Positions 1 to 9,308 are shown, counted from the first letter of the stretch. The stretch: 64,000 nt of DNA from Oscillospiraceae bacterium (GCA_017468365.1 JAFUIS010000005.1:124001-188000), one strand, 5' to 3'. Numbers and translations: made by a program. Notes: generated by a model not told the origin, from the letters alone.

Positions 1-29
1 AAATCGCTTTTTATCTTTTCGTCCAGCAA
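1..29 (-). CDS. Possible 5' end of a gene running off the left edge
   Basis: Only about nine codons are visible, so no function can be given. On the minus strand a good Shine-Dalgarno (complement of 39-43) lies 9 nt before a TTG at 29-27, and the frame stays open to the edge (L-L-D-E-K-I-K-S-D). Further upstream, 67-62 reads TATAAT with an extended TGn on the minus strand. The promoter, RBS and open frame together suggest a real start, but ATG is absent and the call is weak. Confidence 0.25.
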
Positions 30-100
30 AAAGATGCGCCTCCTTTTTATATTTTCCGACAATTATATCATATCCTCAAAGCCGCAAAAAAGCAATAACA

Positions 101-137
101 AAAGCCGCCGTCTTTTTTGGGACGGCGGCCGTTTTTT
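101..137. terminator. Bidirectional terminator downstream of the AEC transporter gene
   Basis: The 9-bp perfect stem GCCGCCGTC (104-112) / GACGGCGGC (121-129) has a T-run on the plus side (131-137) and an A-rich stretch before it that gives Ts on the minus strand. It closes the minus-strand transcript of the ADH/AEC pair. Confidence 0.8.
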
Positions 138-139
138 TA

Positions 140-1135
140 TCAGAATATCCCGGCGGACCTCAAAACAAACGAGGAAACAAAAACCGTAAATGCGGAAGCA
201 ACGGTGGTCCAGACCACAAGCTGTCCCGCAAGCTTTGCGTCGCACCCCATTTCCTGAGCCATTGGAACGCTTGAAACAGCAACGGGCGTTGTAAAAAGTG
301 CTAAAAGCGCCGCAAACTGAGCACCGGTAAATGCATCTCTGAAAAAGAGATACGCGCATCCGATTCCGAAAACCGGCACCGCAAGACTTCGCATCGCCGT
401 TCCGAAAACGATTTCTTTTTTCATCTCTTTTATTGCGGAAAACTCAAATTCCGCACCAAGCACTATAAGCGCAAGGGGTGTTGCCGCACCGGAAAGATAT
501 TCCAGCACCTTCATCACCGGCGCAACATCCGAAAGTCGGAAAGAAATTCCCGCTGAAACAAAAAAGCTTCTTATCAAAAGCGCACAAAAACCCGCCGCCA
601 CTCCAAGGATAAGCGGATTTTTTATTATTCCGAGGAGTATTCCCTTAACGCTTGGTTTCTTTTCGTTTTTTCCGAAAACCGAAAGGCTCAGAACCGCAAG
701 AACGTTGAAAAACGGAATGGCAAAAGCCGAAAGCACCGCCGCCACAGCGGTACCCTCTTCACCAAAAAGGCTTCCCGCAAGGGGAATCCCGATGAGCGCA
801 TAGTTTGAGCGGAAAATCCCCTGGATAAGCGCTCCTCTTTTCGGAGATTCTTTTGTGACAAATCCGCTGGTAAAAAACGCCGTAAGAAAAACTGTGAAGG
901 TCACCAAAAGGGCATAAAAAACATAGCCCATTTCGATTTTTTCAAAGTTCTCAATTTTATAAACGTTGAGAAAAAGCATCGCCGGAAGAAGCACCCTGAA
1001 AACAAGGCGGTTTCCCACCTTTGAAAAAGCCTCGTTCAAAGCGCCCGCTCTTTTCAAAAAATATCCTATGGCGACCATTGCGATAATGGGCGTTACCGCG
1101 TTGAGCGCAAAGATAAACGAATCGATATTTTTCAT
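140..1135 (-). CDS. AEC-family (auxin efflux carrier-type) transporter
   Basis: This is a 331-aa integral membrane protein, almost entirely hydrophobic helices. About ten membrane segments are arranged in two halves around a charged middle (residues ~150-165), as in the AEC/BASS fold. AEC permeases are secondary transporters of small organic anions such as malate; the substrate here cannot be told. Its start overlaps the stop of the upstream alcohol dehydrogenase by 4 nt (ATGA), so the two are translationally coupled. The pairing suggests transport of the acid or alcohol handled by the dehydrogenase, which is inference. Confidence 0.85.
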   Translation of the reverse strand: MKNIDSFIFALNAVTPIIAMVAIGYFLKRAGALNEAFSKVGNRLVFRVLLPAMLFLNVYKIENFEKIEMGYVFYALLVTFTVFLTAFFTSGFVTKESPKRGALIQGIFRSNYALIGIPLAGSLFGEEGTAVAAVLSAFAIPFFNVLAVLSLSVFGKNEKKPSVKGILLGIIKNPLILGVAAGFCALLIRSFFVSAGISFRLSDVAPVMKVLEYLSGAATPLALIVLGAEFEFSAIKEMKKEIVFGTAMRSLAVPVFGIGCAYLFFRDAFTGAQFAALLALFTTPVAVSSVPMAQEMGCDAKLAGQLVVWTTVASAFTVFVSSFVLRSAGIF

Positions 1136-2316
1136 CTAGCCGCTTTATAAATGGCGATCATGTCGTCTTTATCGAGTTTTTTTGCGGAACCGGAAGGCTT
1201 TTTGCAAACGCGCATGCAGCTTTCTGCCATGGCTTCAATCTCTTCGTCGGTGGGCTCGATTCCAAGTTCGCGCATATTGGTGGGCATATCGATCTCGCGA
1301 TAAAACTCTTCCATTGCCTCGATTCCGCGAAGAGCGGTATCTTCGTCGGTTTCGCCGGGTTCGACCTGCATGACGTTAAGGGCATATTTTACAAACCTCG
1401 GCAGACAGTCTTTATAAACGTATCTTGCCCAGCTTGCCCAAATAGCCGCAAGACCCGCGCCGTGAGTGACGTCGAACATTCCGCCCATTTCATGTTCAAG
1501 CTTGTGGGACATAAAGTCGCCGCCGTCGTTTCCGCAGCCGGTAAGGTTGTTGTGCGAAAGGCTTCCCGCCCACATAACTTCGGCTCTTGCCTCGTAATTT
1601 TTCGGGTCTTTATGAAGAATCTTTGCGTTCTTTATAACGGTGCGAAGAAGCCCTTCGGCAATTTCGTCGGTCATTTCCATGTTTCCGCCGTTGGTGAAAT
1701 ATCTCTCCATGGTGTGCATCATAATATCAGCACAGCCGGACTGGGTCTGGTAATCCGGAAGAGTCATAGTGAGCACCGGATCCATTATCGCAAAGCGCGG
1801 TCTTGAAAGATCACTGTTGCAGGAGCGCTTTTCCTTGGTCTTTTCGTTGGTGATGACGCAGCTGGAACTGGTTTCGCTTCCGGCGGCAGAAATGGTAAGA
1901 ATGCTTCCGATGGGAATGCACTCCTTGGGTTTTCTTTCGCGAAGAAAAAGTTCCCAGACATCCTTATCCGGTTCGCCAAGAGAATAAGCAATGGCCTTTG
2001 CTGAATCGATAACGCTTCCGCCGCCCACAGCAAGAATAAAATCGACCTTTTCTTTTTTGCAAAGCTCGGCTCCTTCTCTCACAAGTCCGAGATGCGGGTT
2101 GGGAACAACTCCGCCGAGTTCGATATGCTCTATCCCTTCGCCGTCAAGAATGGTTTTCACCTTGTCTATAAGTCCCGAAGCAACAGCGCTTTTTCCGCCG
2201 TAATGGATAAGAACTTTTTTGCCGCCGAATTCTTTGATAAGTTCGCCGACTTTGTTTTCGGTGTTCTTTCCAAAAACCACTTTTGTGGGAGAATAATAAG
2301 AAAAATCAAAAGCCAT
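1132..2316 (-). CDS. Iron-containing alcohol dehydrogenase (butanol dehydrogenase/YqhD-like)
   Basis: A 394-aa protein, the usual length for group III Fe-dependent ADHs. The N-terminal Rossmann-like half carries the nucleotide motif GGGSVIDSAKAIA (around residue 98). The helical C-terminal half carries the metal ligands: Asp and His in DIMMHTMERYF, and two His in HKLEHEMGG and FDVTHGAG. It should reduce an aldehyde to an alcohol with NAD(P)H, re-oxidising cofactor in fermentation. The RBS (AAGGAGGAAAAAACC) sits just before the ATG at 2316. First gene of a two-gene operon with the AEC transporter. Confidence 0.92.
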   Translation of the reverse strand: MAFDFSYYSPTKVVFGKNTENKVGELIKEFGGKKVLIHYGGKSAVASGLIDKVKTILDGEGIEHIELGGVVPNPHLGLVREGAELCKKEKVDFILAVGGGSVIDSAKAIAYSLGEPDKDVWELFLRERKPKECIPIGSILTISAAGSETSSSCVITNEKTKEKRSCNSDLSRPRFAIMDPVLTMTLPDYQTQSGCADIMMHTMERYFTNGGNMEMTDEIAEGLLRTVIKNAKILHKDPKNYEARAEVMWAGSLSHNNLTGCGNDGGDFMSHKLEHEMGGMFDVTHGAGLAAIWASWARYVYKDCLPRFVKYALNVMQVEPGETDEDTALRGIEAMEEFYREIDMPTNMRELGIEPTDEEIEAMAESCMRVCKKPSGSAKKLDKDDMIAIYKAAR

Positions 2317-2413
2317 GGTTTTTTCCTCCTTTTTTGCTTCTAATTACATTATATCACCGCCGCGGAAAAATTAAAGAGCGGTTAAAATTTTATCTTTATT
2401 TTTTGCGGTTTCA

Positions 2414-2442
2414 TTGACCCTTTCGGCGTATAATTATATAAT
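2414..2442 (+). promoter_or_regulatory. Sigma-A promoter of the M20 peptidase gene
   Basis: -35 TTGACC (2414-2419), 17-nt spacer, -10 TATAAT (2437-2442). The predicted start of transcription, around 2449, leaves a short leader with the RBS AAGGAG at 2461-2466. Confidence 0.75.
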
Positions 2443-2474
2443 TGATTTATAATGTTATCCAAGGAGATATCGCT

Positions 2475-3854
2475 ATGAAAAAACACCTTCTCAAAACCGA
2501 AGCGGAACGCAAAGGCGTTTCTTCCGAAAAAAACGAGGAATATGCCAAAATCCTTTCAAGGCTTATAAACTGCAAAACCGTTTTTACCGAAAACGGTGAA
2601 AACGCCGCCGAATTCGAAAAACTTTATTCCGAAGTCGAAAAATCTTTTCCCCTTGTTTCCCAAAAGGCAAAAAGGCTCACCTTCGGAAGCGGCTGTTTCG
2701 TTTACGTCATCGAAGGCAAAAACCCAACCAAAAACGTCATGCTCATGTCTCACCACGACGTGGTAAACGGCGGCGACGGCTGGGAAACCGAACCTTTCTG
2801 CGCCACCGAAAAAAACGGTTTTCTTTACGGACGCGGCACCATTGACACCAAGACCTCAATTTTTGCGGAACTTATGGCCGCGGAAGAACTTCTTTCCGAA
2901 GGATATGATTTCGAGGGCATAAACCTTTATATCGGCTCTTCCAACAACGAAGAAACCAGCGGCGACGGAATGGTCCTTGCCACCGAATATTTTAAAGAGC
3001 AGGGAATCCGCTTCGACACCGTTCTTGATGAAGGCGGTGCCATTACCGAAGGTCTTATCCCCGGCGTAAAATGTAAAAGCGCAATGGTCGCCGTTCATGA
3101 AAAAAGCAGACATGTTTTCCGCTGCAAGGCGGCTACCTCTTCGAAAGGTCACACCAGCCTTAACGGAAGCAGCAGCAGTGCTGTTGAAAACGTCGCTGAA
3201 TTCGTCGCCGAAGTCAGAAAAAAATGTCCCTCTATTTATAAAGCAAACTTCTATCCCGAGGTAAAAGCCGCTTTTGAATATCACGTTCCCTATATGGCTT
3301 TCCCTATGAACGTCCTTTTCGGAAATATCGCGGTTTTCTCGCCCATTATTAAAAAAATCATGATGGGAATTCCCGCTGCAAGTGCAATGCTTGCCACCGG
3401 AATGTTCTTTACCACAGCTTCTTCCGGTCCCGACCGCAATATCCAGATTCGCGACAGCGAAGCCGAAGTCACCATGATGCTCCGCTGTGTAAGAGAGGAC
3501 GAGCTTTACCGTGGTCTCGAAAAGATCCGTGAAATCGGAAAGAAATACGGCGTTGAAGTGGAAGAAATCTATCACGATTACTGCAATCCCACCGACTTTA
3601 ACGGAAGAGCCTTTGCAGTCACCGAAGAAATCCTTCATGAAAACTTCCCGGACGTTGCCGTTGCGCCTTTTCTTCTTACCGCCGCCACCGATGCCCGAAG
3701 ATTCACCGACGTTGCTGATAACATCATCCGCTTTGCTCCCGTTGACCTTGATAAAGCCCAATTCGCCTCTATCCACGGCGCCAACGAACGCATAAAAATC
3801 AAAAACCTCGGCGAATGTGTTCTTTTCTATAAAGACTTCATCAAAAAAATCTGA
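2475..3854 (+). CDS. M20-family metallopeptidase (carboxypeptidase/deacylase type)
   Basis: A 459-aa zinc peptidase of the M20/M28 clan. The ATG at 2475 is chosen over an in-frame one at 2442, which lies inside the promoter -10; AAGGAG is 8 nt upstream. Metal and catalytic motifs are in order: SHHDVV (~residue 95), GRGTIDTK (bridging Asp) and NNEETSGDG (catalytic Glu pair), then a dimerisation-type lid domain and a distal His in IHGANE. It lacks a signal peptide, so it is probably cytosolic and acts on dipeptides or N-acyl amino acids. Length and the SHHDVV motif resemble the CPS1/Gly-X carboxypeptidase subgroup. Monocistronic. Confidence 0.88.
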   Translation: MKKHLLKTEAERKGVSSEKNEEYAKILSRLINCKTVFTENGENAAEFEKLYSEVEKSFPLVSQKAKRLTFGSGCFVYVIEGKNPTKNVMLMSHHDVVNGGDGWETEPFCATEKNGFLYGRGTIDTKTSIFAELMAAEELLSEGYDFEGINLYIGSSNNEETSGDGMVLATEYFKEQGIRFDTVLDEGGAITEGLIPGVKCKSAMVAVHEKSRHVFRCKAATSSKGHTSLNGSSSSAVENVAEFVAEVRKKCPSIYKANFYPEVKAAFEYHVPYMAFPMNVLFGNIAVFSPIIKKIMMGIPAASAMLATGMFFTTASSGPDRNIQIRDSEAEVTMMLRCVREDELYRGLEKIREIGKKYGVEVEEIYHDYCNPTDFNGRAFAVTEEILHENFPDVAVAPFLLTAATDARRFTDVADNIIRFAPVDLDKAQFASIHGANERIKIKNLGECVLFYKDFIKKI

Positions 3855-3880
3855 TTTTTTAAAAAACATACAAAGCCAAA

Positions 3881-3914
3881 AAAACACCGTCTTGCGAAAG
3901 CAAGACGGTGTTTT
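3881..3914. terminator. Strong bidirectional terminator
   Basis: A perfect 15-bp stem (3881-3895 / 3900-3914) with a GAAA tetraloop and A/T flanks. It serves the M20 peptidase on the plus strand and probably the riboswitch-led operon ending at 4032 on the minus strand. Confidence 0.9.
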
Positions 3915-3923
3915 TTGCTTTGT

Positions 3924-3993
3924 GTATCAGATCATTACCTTTGCGGCAAAGCCGCCGCAGAAAAAGAAGGTGTTCATCCAATACTGTTCTGGT
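3924..3993. repeat. 70-bp repeat, left copy (remnant of a gene 3' end)
   Basis: Identical base for base to 63870-63939 and in the same orientation. Read on the minus strand it encodes the C-terminal peptide PEQYWMNTFFFCGGFAAKVMI followed by TGA. In this copy, upstream of the match (minus strand) the frame meets stops almost immediately, so it is a fragment. In the right-hand copy the frame stays open to the window edge. Both copies abut a terminator hairpin. Confidence 0.75.
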
Positions 3994-4031
3994 CACACGA
4001 CCAAGGTTTTTCATTCTTCCTTCGTATTGCA

Positions 4032-6206
4032 TCAATAAATAAATTTTACAAACCTGTTTTTAAATTTCTGCCAAAAGCTCCATTTCTTTTTGCATTCAGC
4101 AAGAATCTTTTCCGCGTATTCATCAACGGTTTTCCTCTGATCATCAGTTATCGGGTGTTCGCTGAAAAGCGCCTCTTTGTTTATTGCAAAGGCCTCGTCA
4201 TATCCAAGGCTTTTTGCATCGATGTCGGCGCCTTCCGAAAGTTTCTGTGCATATCCAAATCGCATTGCGGCGCCGGTTTTGTTATCGGCGTTATCAATGG
4301 CCGAAAGCGCTTTTTTAAGGCGCTTCCTCATTACAATAACATAAACAATCGCCGCAACAACCGCAAGCACAAACACGCTCACCGAAACCGCAATCAGAAC
4401 TGTATAATTCTTTTTTGCTTCGGTGATATCATCCTTCGGCCTGTCCTGTTCAACGTTCGTTTCCGGAAGCTCGCTCTGCTCATATCGTTTCGAGCTTTCG
4501 CCGTTGGTGCTGAAAGCGGCTTTTTCAAGTTCGTCGTCCATATATCCGGGTGTTACCTCGAAAGGGATCCAGCCCACTCCTTCAAGATAATATTCTGCCC
4601 AGGCGTGCGCATGATTTTCTGTAAGGATTATGGTTTCGCCGGATTCATATTCCGCCGCTTCTTTTGCCGGAAGGAAATATCCTTCGGCGTATCTTGCGGG
4701 AATTCCGAAATATCGGAGCATCAGAGTTGCCGCGGTGGCATAATGGACGGAATATCCCCTTGCGGATTTTTCAAGGAAGAAAGCCGCAAAATCCGTGCCA
4801 CCATTCGACGAAAAATCCTCGTCGTATGTAACGCCTTTTTCGAGATAAATGAGGATTTCGCTGATGATTTCCGTCGCCGTTGCGGCTTTGGAATCTGCAA
4901 AAATTCTGTCTATTGCGTCGTATGCTTCCTCGGTGATTCCTAAGTAATTTGCTTTTACAAATTCGCGGTAAAGCTGTTCGTTTGCAAGGTGCTCATCGAC
5001 CGTTTCATCGGTATCTTGCTTCTCCGAAAGTTCCACCTGTGCCTTGTACCATTCGGAAAGACCGCCGGGAATATAACTTATCTCATAGCTTTTGCCGAAG
5101 GAATCTGTGTTGGCGCCGCCGATTTCAAGATTGTTAAAACCGGCATTTGAAACTGCGTAAGGCAGATACGCTCTTTTTGAGCACGCGGAAAGATTTTTGA
5201 TGCTCATGGCGGAATATTCCTGTTTTCCGGTTGCTTCCAGAGCGGAAGAAACCGCCGACTGACCGAAAAATCCGTTTTGGTGGAGAATATAAAAATCCTC
5301 TGCATATTCCGCAATGTCTTTGTTTGCGATTTCTTCCCAGCCGTAACCGTTATAAACTTCTCCCGCAAAGCCTTTGAGATAGAGTTTCTGCGGCTTTTCC
5401 ATTGTAATTTCAAGCGCAGGAGCATCGTTTTTATCAAAAGCACCGAGATTTTCAAAATCCCCTTCCGGCATTGCGTTGGTTTTGCTGTCAAAAACAACGC
5501 TGTGCGCCGTTTTTTCTGCAAAAGAGCGAACATTTTCGCCGAATCCCGCCGGAACAAAATTTATGAGCACCGCGCAAATCAAAACGCACGCAGCCGGAAC
5601 CTCAAAGACCGAAACCGCGGATTCTGCGGTTGTTTTTCTGCCGAAAAACGGCAGAAAAGCATTGAACACAATTCCCGCAATTCCGAAAAGGAAAAACAAA
5701 AACCAAAAATCCGTGCTCAAAAATCCGATGAGCAAACCGGCCGCGGTCAAAGTTCCCGCAAAGGCCAAAACAACCGGGTTTTTTATCAAAACGCAAATTG
5801 CGACAAGTAAAAATAAAAGCGAACCTGCGGGCAGGTTTTCTCCCGAAACCTCAAATGGAAGATAGATTCTTCCGCTGGCGGCGGTCAGAAATTCAAGCAA
5901 TTCGTTGCCGAGCACAAGAAACCCGTTCCTGAGCACCGGAATAGCAAACACCGCCGCAATACAAATTGCCGAAACGGCAAGCGGCGCAAATCTTCCGATT
6001 TTCTTTCCTGAAAAGAGAACGCAGACCGCCGCCGCGACACCAATCAGAAGTCCGAAAGCGGAGCTTATTCCTACGGAAAACGCTTTTATGAGCATTGCGG
6101 AAAAACCTCCTGCGGCGGCAAAAACCGCAAGAGCTTCCGGCAAAAGTTCCATGGCGTTTTTTTCTTTTTGCAGAATATTTATTTTTATCGAACTTTCTTT
6201 TTTCAT
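4032..6206 (-). CDS. TgpA-like transglutaminase-domain membrane protein (catalytic Cys replaced by Ser)
   Basis: A 724-aa protein. The N-terminus (~residues 25-220) has several hydrophobic segments. An extracellular region follows, with a transglutaminase core (~430-545), then one membrane segment near 620-645 and a cytoplasmic tail. The core keeps the second-motif His (HAHAW, H534) and a WIPFEVTPGY acidic position. The Cys motif, normally GYCVH or GFCEH, reads GYSVHYA: codon TCC at 4749-4751 makes residue 486 Ser. The start at 6206 is used because GGAG lies 7 nt upstream and it follows the DUF58 stop by 1 nt. This family is always paired with DUF58 and MoxR. Last gene of the riboswitch-led operon. 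Confidence 0.88.
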   Translation of the reverse strand: MKKESSIKINILQKEKNAMELLPEALAVFAAAGGFSAMLIKAFSVGISSAFGLLIGVAAAVCVLFSGKKIGRFAPLAVSAICIAAVFAIPVLRNGFLVLGNELLEFLTAASGRIYLPFEVSGENLPAGSLLFLLVAICVLIKNPVVLAFAGTLTAAGLLIGFLSTDFWFLFFLFGIAGIVFNAFLPFFGRKTTAESAVSVFEVPAACVLICAVLINFVPAGFGENVRSFAEKTAHSVVFDSKTNAMPEGDFENLGAFDKNDAPALEITMEKPQKLYLKGFAGEVYNGYGWEEIANKDIAEYAEDFYILHQNGFFGQSAVSSALEATGKQEYSAMSIKNLSACSKRAYLPYAVSNAGFNNLEIGGANTDSFGKSYEISYIPGGLSEWYKAQVELSEKQDTDETVDEHLANEQLYREFVKANYLGITEEAYDAIDRIFADSKAATATEIISEILIYLEKGVTYDEDFSSNGGTDFAAFFLEKSARGYSVHYATAATLMLRYFGIPARYAEGYFLPAKEAAEYESGETIILTENHAHAWAEYYLEGVGWIPFEVTPGYMDDELEKAAFSTNGESSKRYEQSELPETNVEQDRPKDDITEAKKNYTVLIAVSVSVFVLAVVAAIVYVIVMRKRLKKALSAIDNADNKTGAAMRFGYAQKLSEGADIDAKSLGYDEAFAINKEALFSEHPITDDQRKTVDEYAEKILAECKKKWSFWQKFKNRFVKFIY

Positions 6207-6207
6207 A

Positions 6208-7329
6208 TCAAAGCTCCATAAATTCAAGATCTTCTGTATAACTTTCCGCGCCGAACGGAATTATGTTTGCTCCGGCGGCGGATTTACCGCAGATAAGAAG
6301 GCTTGCGCCTTCATTTTCCAAAAGATTTTTCGGCGGCTCTTTTGTGGCGCAGATGATTTTTCCGAAATGTTCAAAAACGCCTTCAAAATCATCTTCCGGT
6401 TTTTCTCCGGCAAACTTTATCATCTTCGGAATCGCTTCAAGAAGGTCTTCCTCGGTCTTTATTTCCGCCGTTTCAATGCGGTCGCGGCTGTTCCAGCCCA
6501 GCAAAAATTCGTATCCGCTTCGAAGAAGGCTTTGGGCAACGGAACAGCTCACCTCCGCCATGGAATCCGTTTCTTTGGGGTTCGCCGGAGCGGTTTTATC
6601 CCAGAAAAGGAGAATATTTTTCGCAATGGGAAGGCTTGGGTCGCGGACTATGGTCCTGTCAAGTTTTTCCGAAAGCTTCCAGTGAATCTGCTTTATGCTG
6701 TCGCCGGGGGCATATTCCCGAATCTGAAAAGTTTCGGAATAATCGTTTCCTTTCTTATCCGGGGCATAGCTTTCGCTGTCTTCCGGAACCGGAAGGACCT
6801 TTCCAAAAACGATTACCGGCGCAAAAGTTTCCGGCAAAACTGTGGTTTTCCCTTTTGCGGAGCTGAAATTTTTAACCGCAACCGGCAGAAAACCGAAAAT
6901 ATCCGTAAGACGGATACGTTCAACTTTTGCGGTCAGGTATCCGCAAAATTCCGAAGAAAGGGCAAATTCCGCTTCGGTTTTGCTTTTCGGCATTGCACGA
7001 AGGCAGATATTTACCGTGTTTTCCTCGCCGGTAAGGTTGTTTTTTACCAAAACTTCGCAGTGCGCTTTAAAAACCGGAAAAGCGGAACCGTTTTCAAGAA
7101 TTATTTTCCCTGCAAAATCCTTTCCTTTTTCCGCAGTGGGCGGCAAAACCGCCTTTGCGGAAATTTTGTTTTTTACCGCAAAGGCTGTTCCAAAACTTGC
7201 CGCCGCAAGAAAAAGAAAAACGAAGAACGCAAAAAGCGCAAAGGCGGAATTCTGCAAAACAAAAACCCCTAGGAGCAGAATTTCTAAAACCGCAAAAAGA
7301 ACCGCGGATTTTATGATTTCTTTTTTCAT
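6208..7329 (-). CDS. DUF58 domain protein, partner of MoxR
   Basis: A 373-aa protein with two N-terminal membrane segments (~residues 8-55), a beta-rich part, then the DUF58 core with its hallmark YAPGDSIKQIHWKLSEKLDRT (~residues 190-210). A von Willebrand-A-like fold follows; its metal site is incomplete, as is common in the family. DUF58 proteins are thought to be the substrate-binding partners of MoxR AAA+ ATPases. The 4-nt overlap with the moxR stop and 1-nt gap to the transglutaminase gene indicate coupled translation. Confidence 0.9.
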   Translation of the reverse strand: MKKEIIKSAVLFAVLEILLLGVFVLQNSAFALFAFFVFLFLAAASFGTAFAVKNKISAKAVLPPTAEKGKDFAGKIILENGSAFPVFKAHCEVLVKNNLTGEENTVNICLRAMPKSKTEAEFALSSEFCGYLTAKVERIRLTDIFGFLPVAVKNFSSAKGKTTVLPETFAPVIVFGKVLPVPEDSESYAPDKKGNDYSETFQIREYAPGDSIKQIHWKLSEKLDRTIVRDPSLPIAKNILLFWDKTAPANPKETDSMAEVSCSVAQSLLRSGYEFLLGWNSRDRIETAEIKTEEDLLEAIPKMIKFAGEKPEDDFEGVFEHFGKIICATKEPPKNLLENEGASLLICGKSAAGANIIPFGAESYTEDLEFMEL

Positions 7330-8273
7330 TTTATTTTAAACTCCGTGATTTCCGGCTTGGTTACCTTTTTGGTGATTTCCGAAAGAATTTCTTCCGCGGA
7401 AAGTTCGTGAAGTCTTGCCTTCGCCTCAAGCAGAATTCTGTGCGCGCAAACGTCGCCAAAAACCGCTTCCACGTCATCGGGAATTACGTAATCCCTGCCC
7501 TCAAGGAAGGCAAAAGCCTTTGCCGCGCGGCAAAGCGCAAGTGCGCCTCTGGGGCTGATTCCAAGCTGGATATATGCGTTATGGCGGGTTTCCTCAACAA
7601 GTTCCGAAGCATAGGCATAAACGCTGTCCGCAACAAAAACGTTCTGCGCTTCGGCAATAAGACTGTTGAGGGTCTTTATATCCGTCACCGGGACAACTTT
7701 ATCAAGGGGATTTTCGTGGTGGCGGTCCTTCATAATTTCAATCTGGCTTTTAAGGTCAGGATAGCCCATGCTTGTCCTGATGAGAAAACGGTCAAGCTGG
7801 GAGGAAGGAAGCATCTGGGTTCCGGCAGAACCGGCGGTGTTCTGCGTTGCAAGAACGATGAAAGGCTCCGGAAGCTTATGGGTAACTCCGTCAACGGTAA
7901 CTCTCCGTTCCTCCATTGCTTCAAGAAGCGCGGACTGGGTCTTGCTGGAAGTTCGGTTGATTTCATCCGCAAGAAGAAGGTTAGTCATAACCGCGCCGGG
8001 TTTATAGCTGAGTTTTCCCTGCTCCCTTTCATAAACAGAAAAACCGATTATATCCGAAGGCATGGTATCGGAAGTGAACTGCACCCTTTTGTTTTCAAGC
8101 CCGAGAACTTTTGAAAAAGCCATGGCCATGGTGGTTTTTCCAACGCCCGGAACGTCTTCCATAAGAACGTGGCCCTGGGCAAGAACCGCCATAAGCACCT
8201 TTTTTATAACGTCATCTTTTCCGATGATGACCTTTTTTATTTCGCTTTGAATTTTTTCAGCAAGTTCGTTCAT
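7326..8273 (-). CDS. MoxR-family AAA+ ATPase
   Basis: A 315-aa AAA+ ATPase of the MoxR subfamily. Walker A is VPGVGKTT (residues ~41-48), Walker B LLLADEINR (~107-115), with a sensor-like ATQN motif and the C-terminal lid domain with ISPRGALAL. MoxR ATPases act as chaperone-like motors that mature or insert partner enzymes or surface complexes. The gene starts only 15 nt after the toroid lipoprotein gene, with no terminator between, so it appears to belong to the cobalamin-riboswitch transcript, an unusual regulation for a MoxR cluster. Confidence 0.93.
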   Translation of the reverse strand: MNELAEKIQSEIKKVIIGKDDVIKKVLMAVLAQGHVLMEDVPGVGKTTMAMAFSKVLGLENKRVQFTSDTMPSDIIGFSVYEREQGKLSYKPGAVMTNLLLADEINRTSSKTQSALLEAMEERRVTVDGVTHKLPEPFIVLATQNTAGSAGTQMLPSSQLDRFLIRTSMGYPDLKSQIEIMKDRHHENPLDKVVPVTDIKTLNSLIAEAQNVFVADSVYAYASELVEETRHNAYIQLGISPRGALALCRAAKAFAFLEGRDYVIPDDVEAVFGDVCAHRILLEAKARLHELSAEEILSEITKKVTKPEITEFKIK

Positions 8274-8288
8274 TTATCTATCCTCCGG

Positions 8289-9308
8289 TCAGTCAGTAAA
8301 AATAAAAGCGCCGCTTTTTCCGTTTTCAAAATTGATAAGCGCCATAAGCGCCATCATAGCCTGGTCCGTTGCAAGGGCGTCGCCTTTTTCAGAATCGAGA
8401 GTATGGGAAAAAGTTTTGTCCTTCTGGCGGAAATCGAAAAGCGCATCATAAACGGAAGTTCCGTGTTTGATAAACCTTTCGTCCGTTTTAGGTTCGATTC
8501 CGTTTGCGCAAAGGGCGATTATAACCTGGCTTATGCTTTCGGAAGTTTTTGAATCCATTCCGGAAAAGCTTCCGTCGCCGTTTTGTGCCGAAGAAAGAAA
8601 AGCAATTCCCTCGTCGATAACCTTTTTGATTTCCGGGTCATCGGAATAGGGCGCAAGGGCATGGAGCGCCATTGCGGTCATATCAACGTCGGAACGCTCG
8701 CCGAAACCGAAGGAACCGTCCTCGTGCTGTTCTGCGATAAGTGATTCAATTATGCTTTCTCTGGTATATCTGCTTCCTTCGGGAATTTCATAATTTCCGC
8801 AATCCAAAGCGAGAAGGGCATAGATAAATCCGTTTATGCCCTGGTTCGCGAGGTCTTCGTTTATGTAATTATAAATTCCGTCAGCCACAAGGTTAATCTT
8901 CGTTCCGTCCGGGTAAGTTCCGAAAGCGGTTGCGTCGCCGCCTAACGCGGTTACAACAAGAATGGTTCTGTGCCATTCGGTGGCCTTTGTGGAATCAAGC
9001 CCGCCTTTTGCGGCATATTCTTCGGTAACTTTCTGTTCAAGTTCGGAAAGATAGCTTTCAAAATCATCCTCGATTCCGAATTCTTTATAGGCTATTGCTG
9101 TCCAGTCGCAGATCGCCGTTCCTGCGCCGAAACCGGGATTTCCGGTCAGGAGATTTTTGTTTTCCTTTACGCCGAAAAGGTTTTTCTGACCGATGGCGGT
9201 GTTCACCGCAATATCAAGGGTGGTTTCTTCCGGTTTTTCGGCATTGCAGCCGGAAAACAAAATTAAAAAAGCAAGAACAAACGCAAATATTTTATGAATT
9301 TTCTTCAT
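8289..9308 (-). CDS. Lipoprotein with terpenoid-cyclase/prenyltransferase-like alpha/alpha toroid
   Basis: The ATG at 9308 gives a textbook lipoprotein signal: MKKIHK, a hydrophobic stretch and lipobox LFSGC with Cys21. The frame is open upstream, but that part is antisense-like to the neighbouring gene. The mature part (~318 aa) has helical-repeat signatures of the alpha6/alpha6 toroid: DGSFGFGERSDVDMTAMAL and NGDGSFSGMDSKTSESIS, as in squalene cyclases, prenyltransferase beta subunits and the alpha-domain of transcobalamin/intrinsic factor. No cyclase DXDD motif is seen. It overlaps the DUF4430 gene by 17 nt. I infer a corrinoid-binding role from the riboswitch and neighbours. Confidence 0.82.
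   Translation of the reverse strand: MKKIHKIFAFVLAFLILFSGCNAEKPEETTLDIAVNTAIGQKNLFGVKENKNLLTGNPGFGAGTAICDWTAIAYKEFGIEDDFESYLSELEQKVTEEYAAKGGLDSTKATEWHRTILVVTALGGDATAFGTYPDGTKINLVADGIYNYINEDLANQGINGFIYALLALDCGNYEIPEGSRYTRESIIESLIAEQHEDGSFGFGERSDVDMTAMALHALAPYSDDPEIKKVIDEGIAFLSSAQNGDGSFSGMDSKTSESISQVIIALCANGIEPKTDERFIKHGTSVYDALFDFRQKDKTFSHTLDSEKGDALATDQAMMALMALINFENGKSGAFIFTD

Noticed and set aside
5905..7272. 455-codon plus-strand frame opposite the DUF58/transglutaminase genes
   Set aside because: Antisense shadow; basic, low-complexity product without a start signal.
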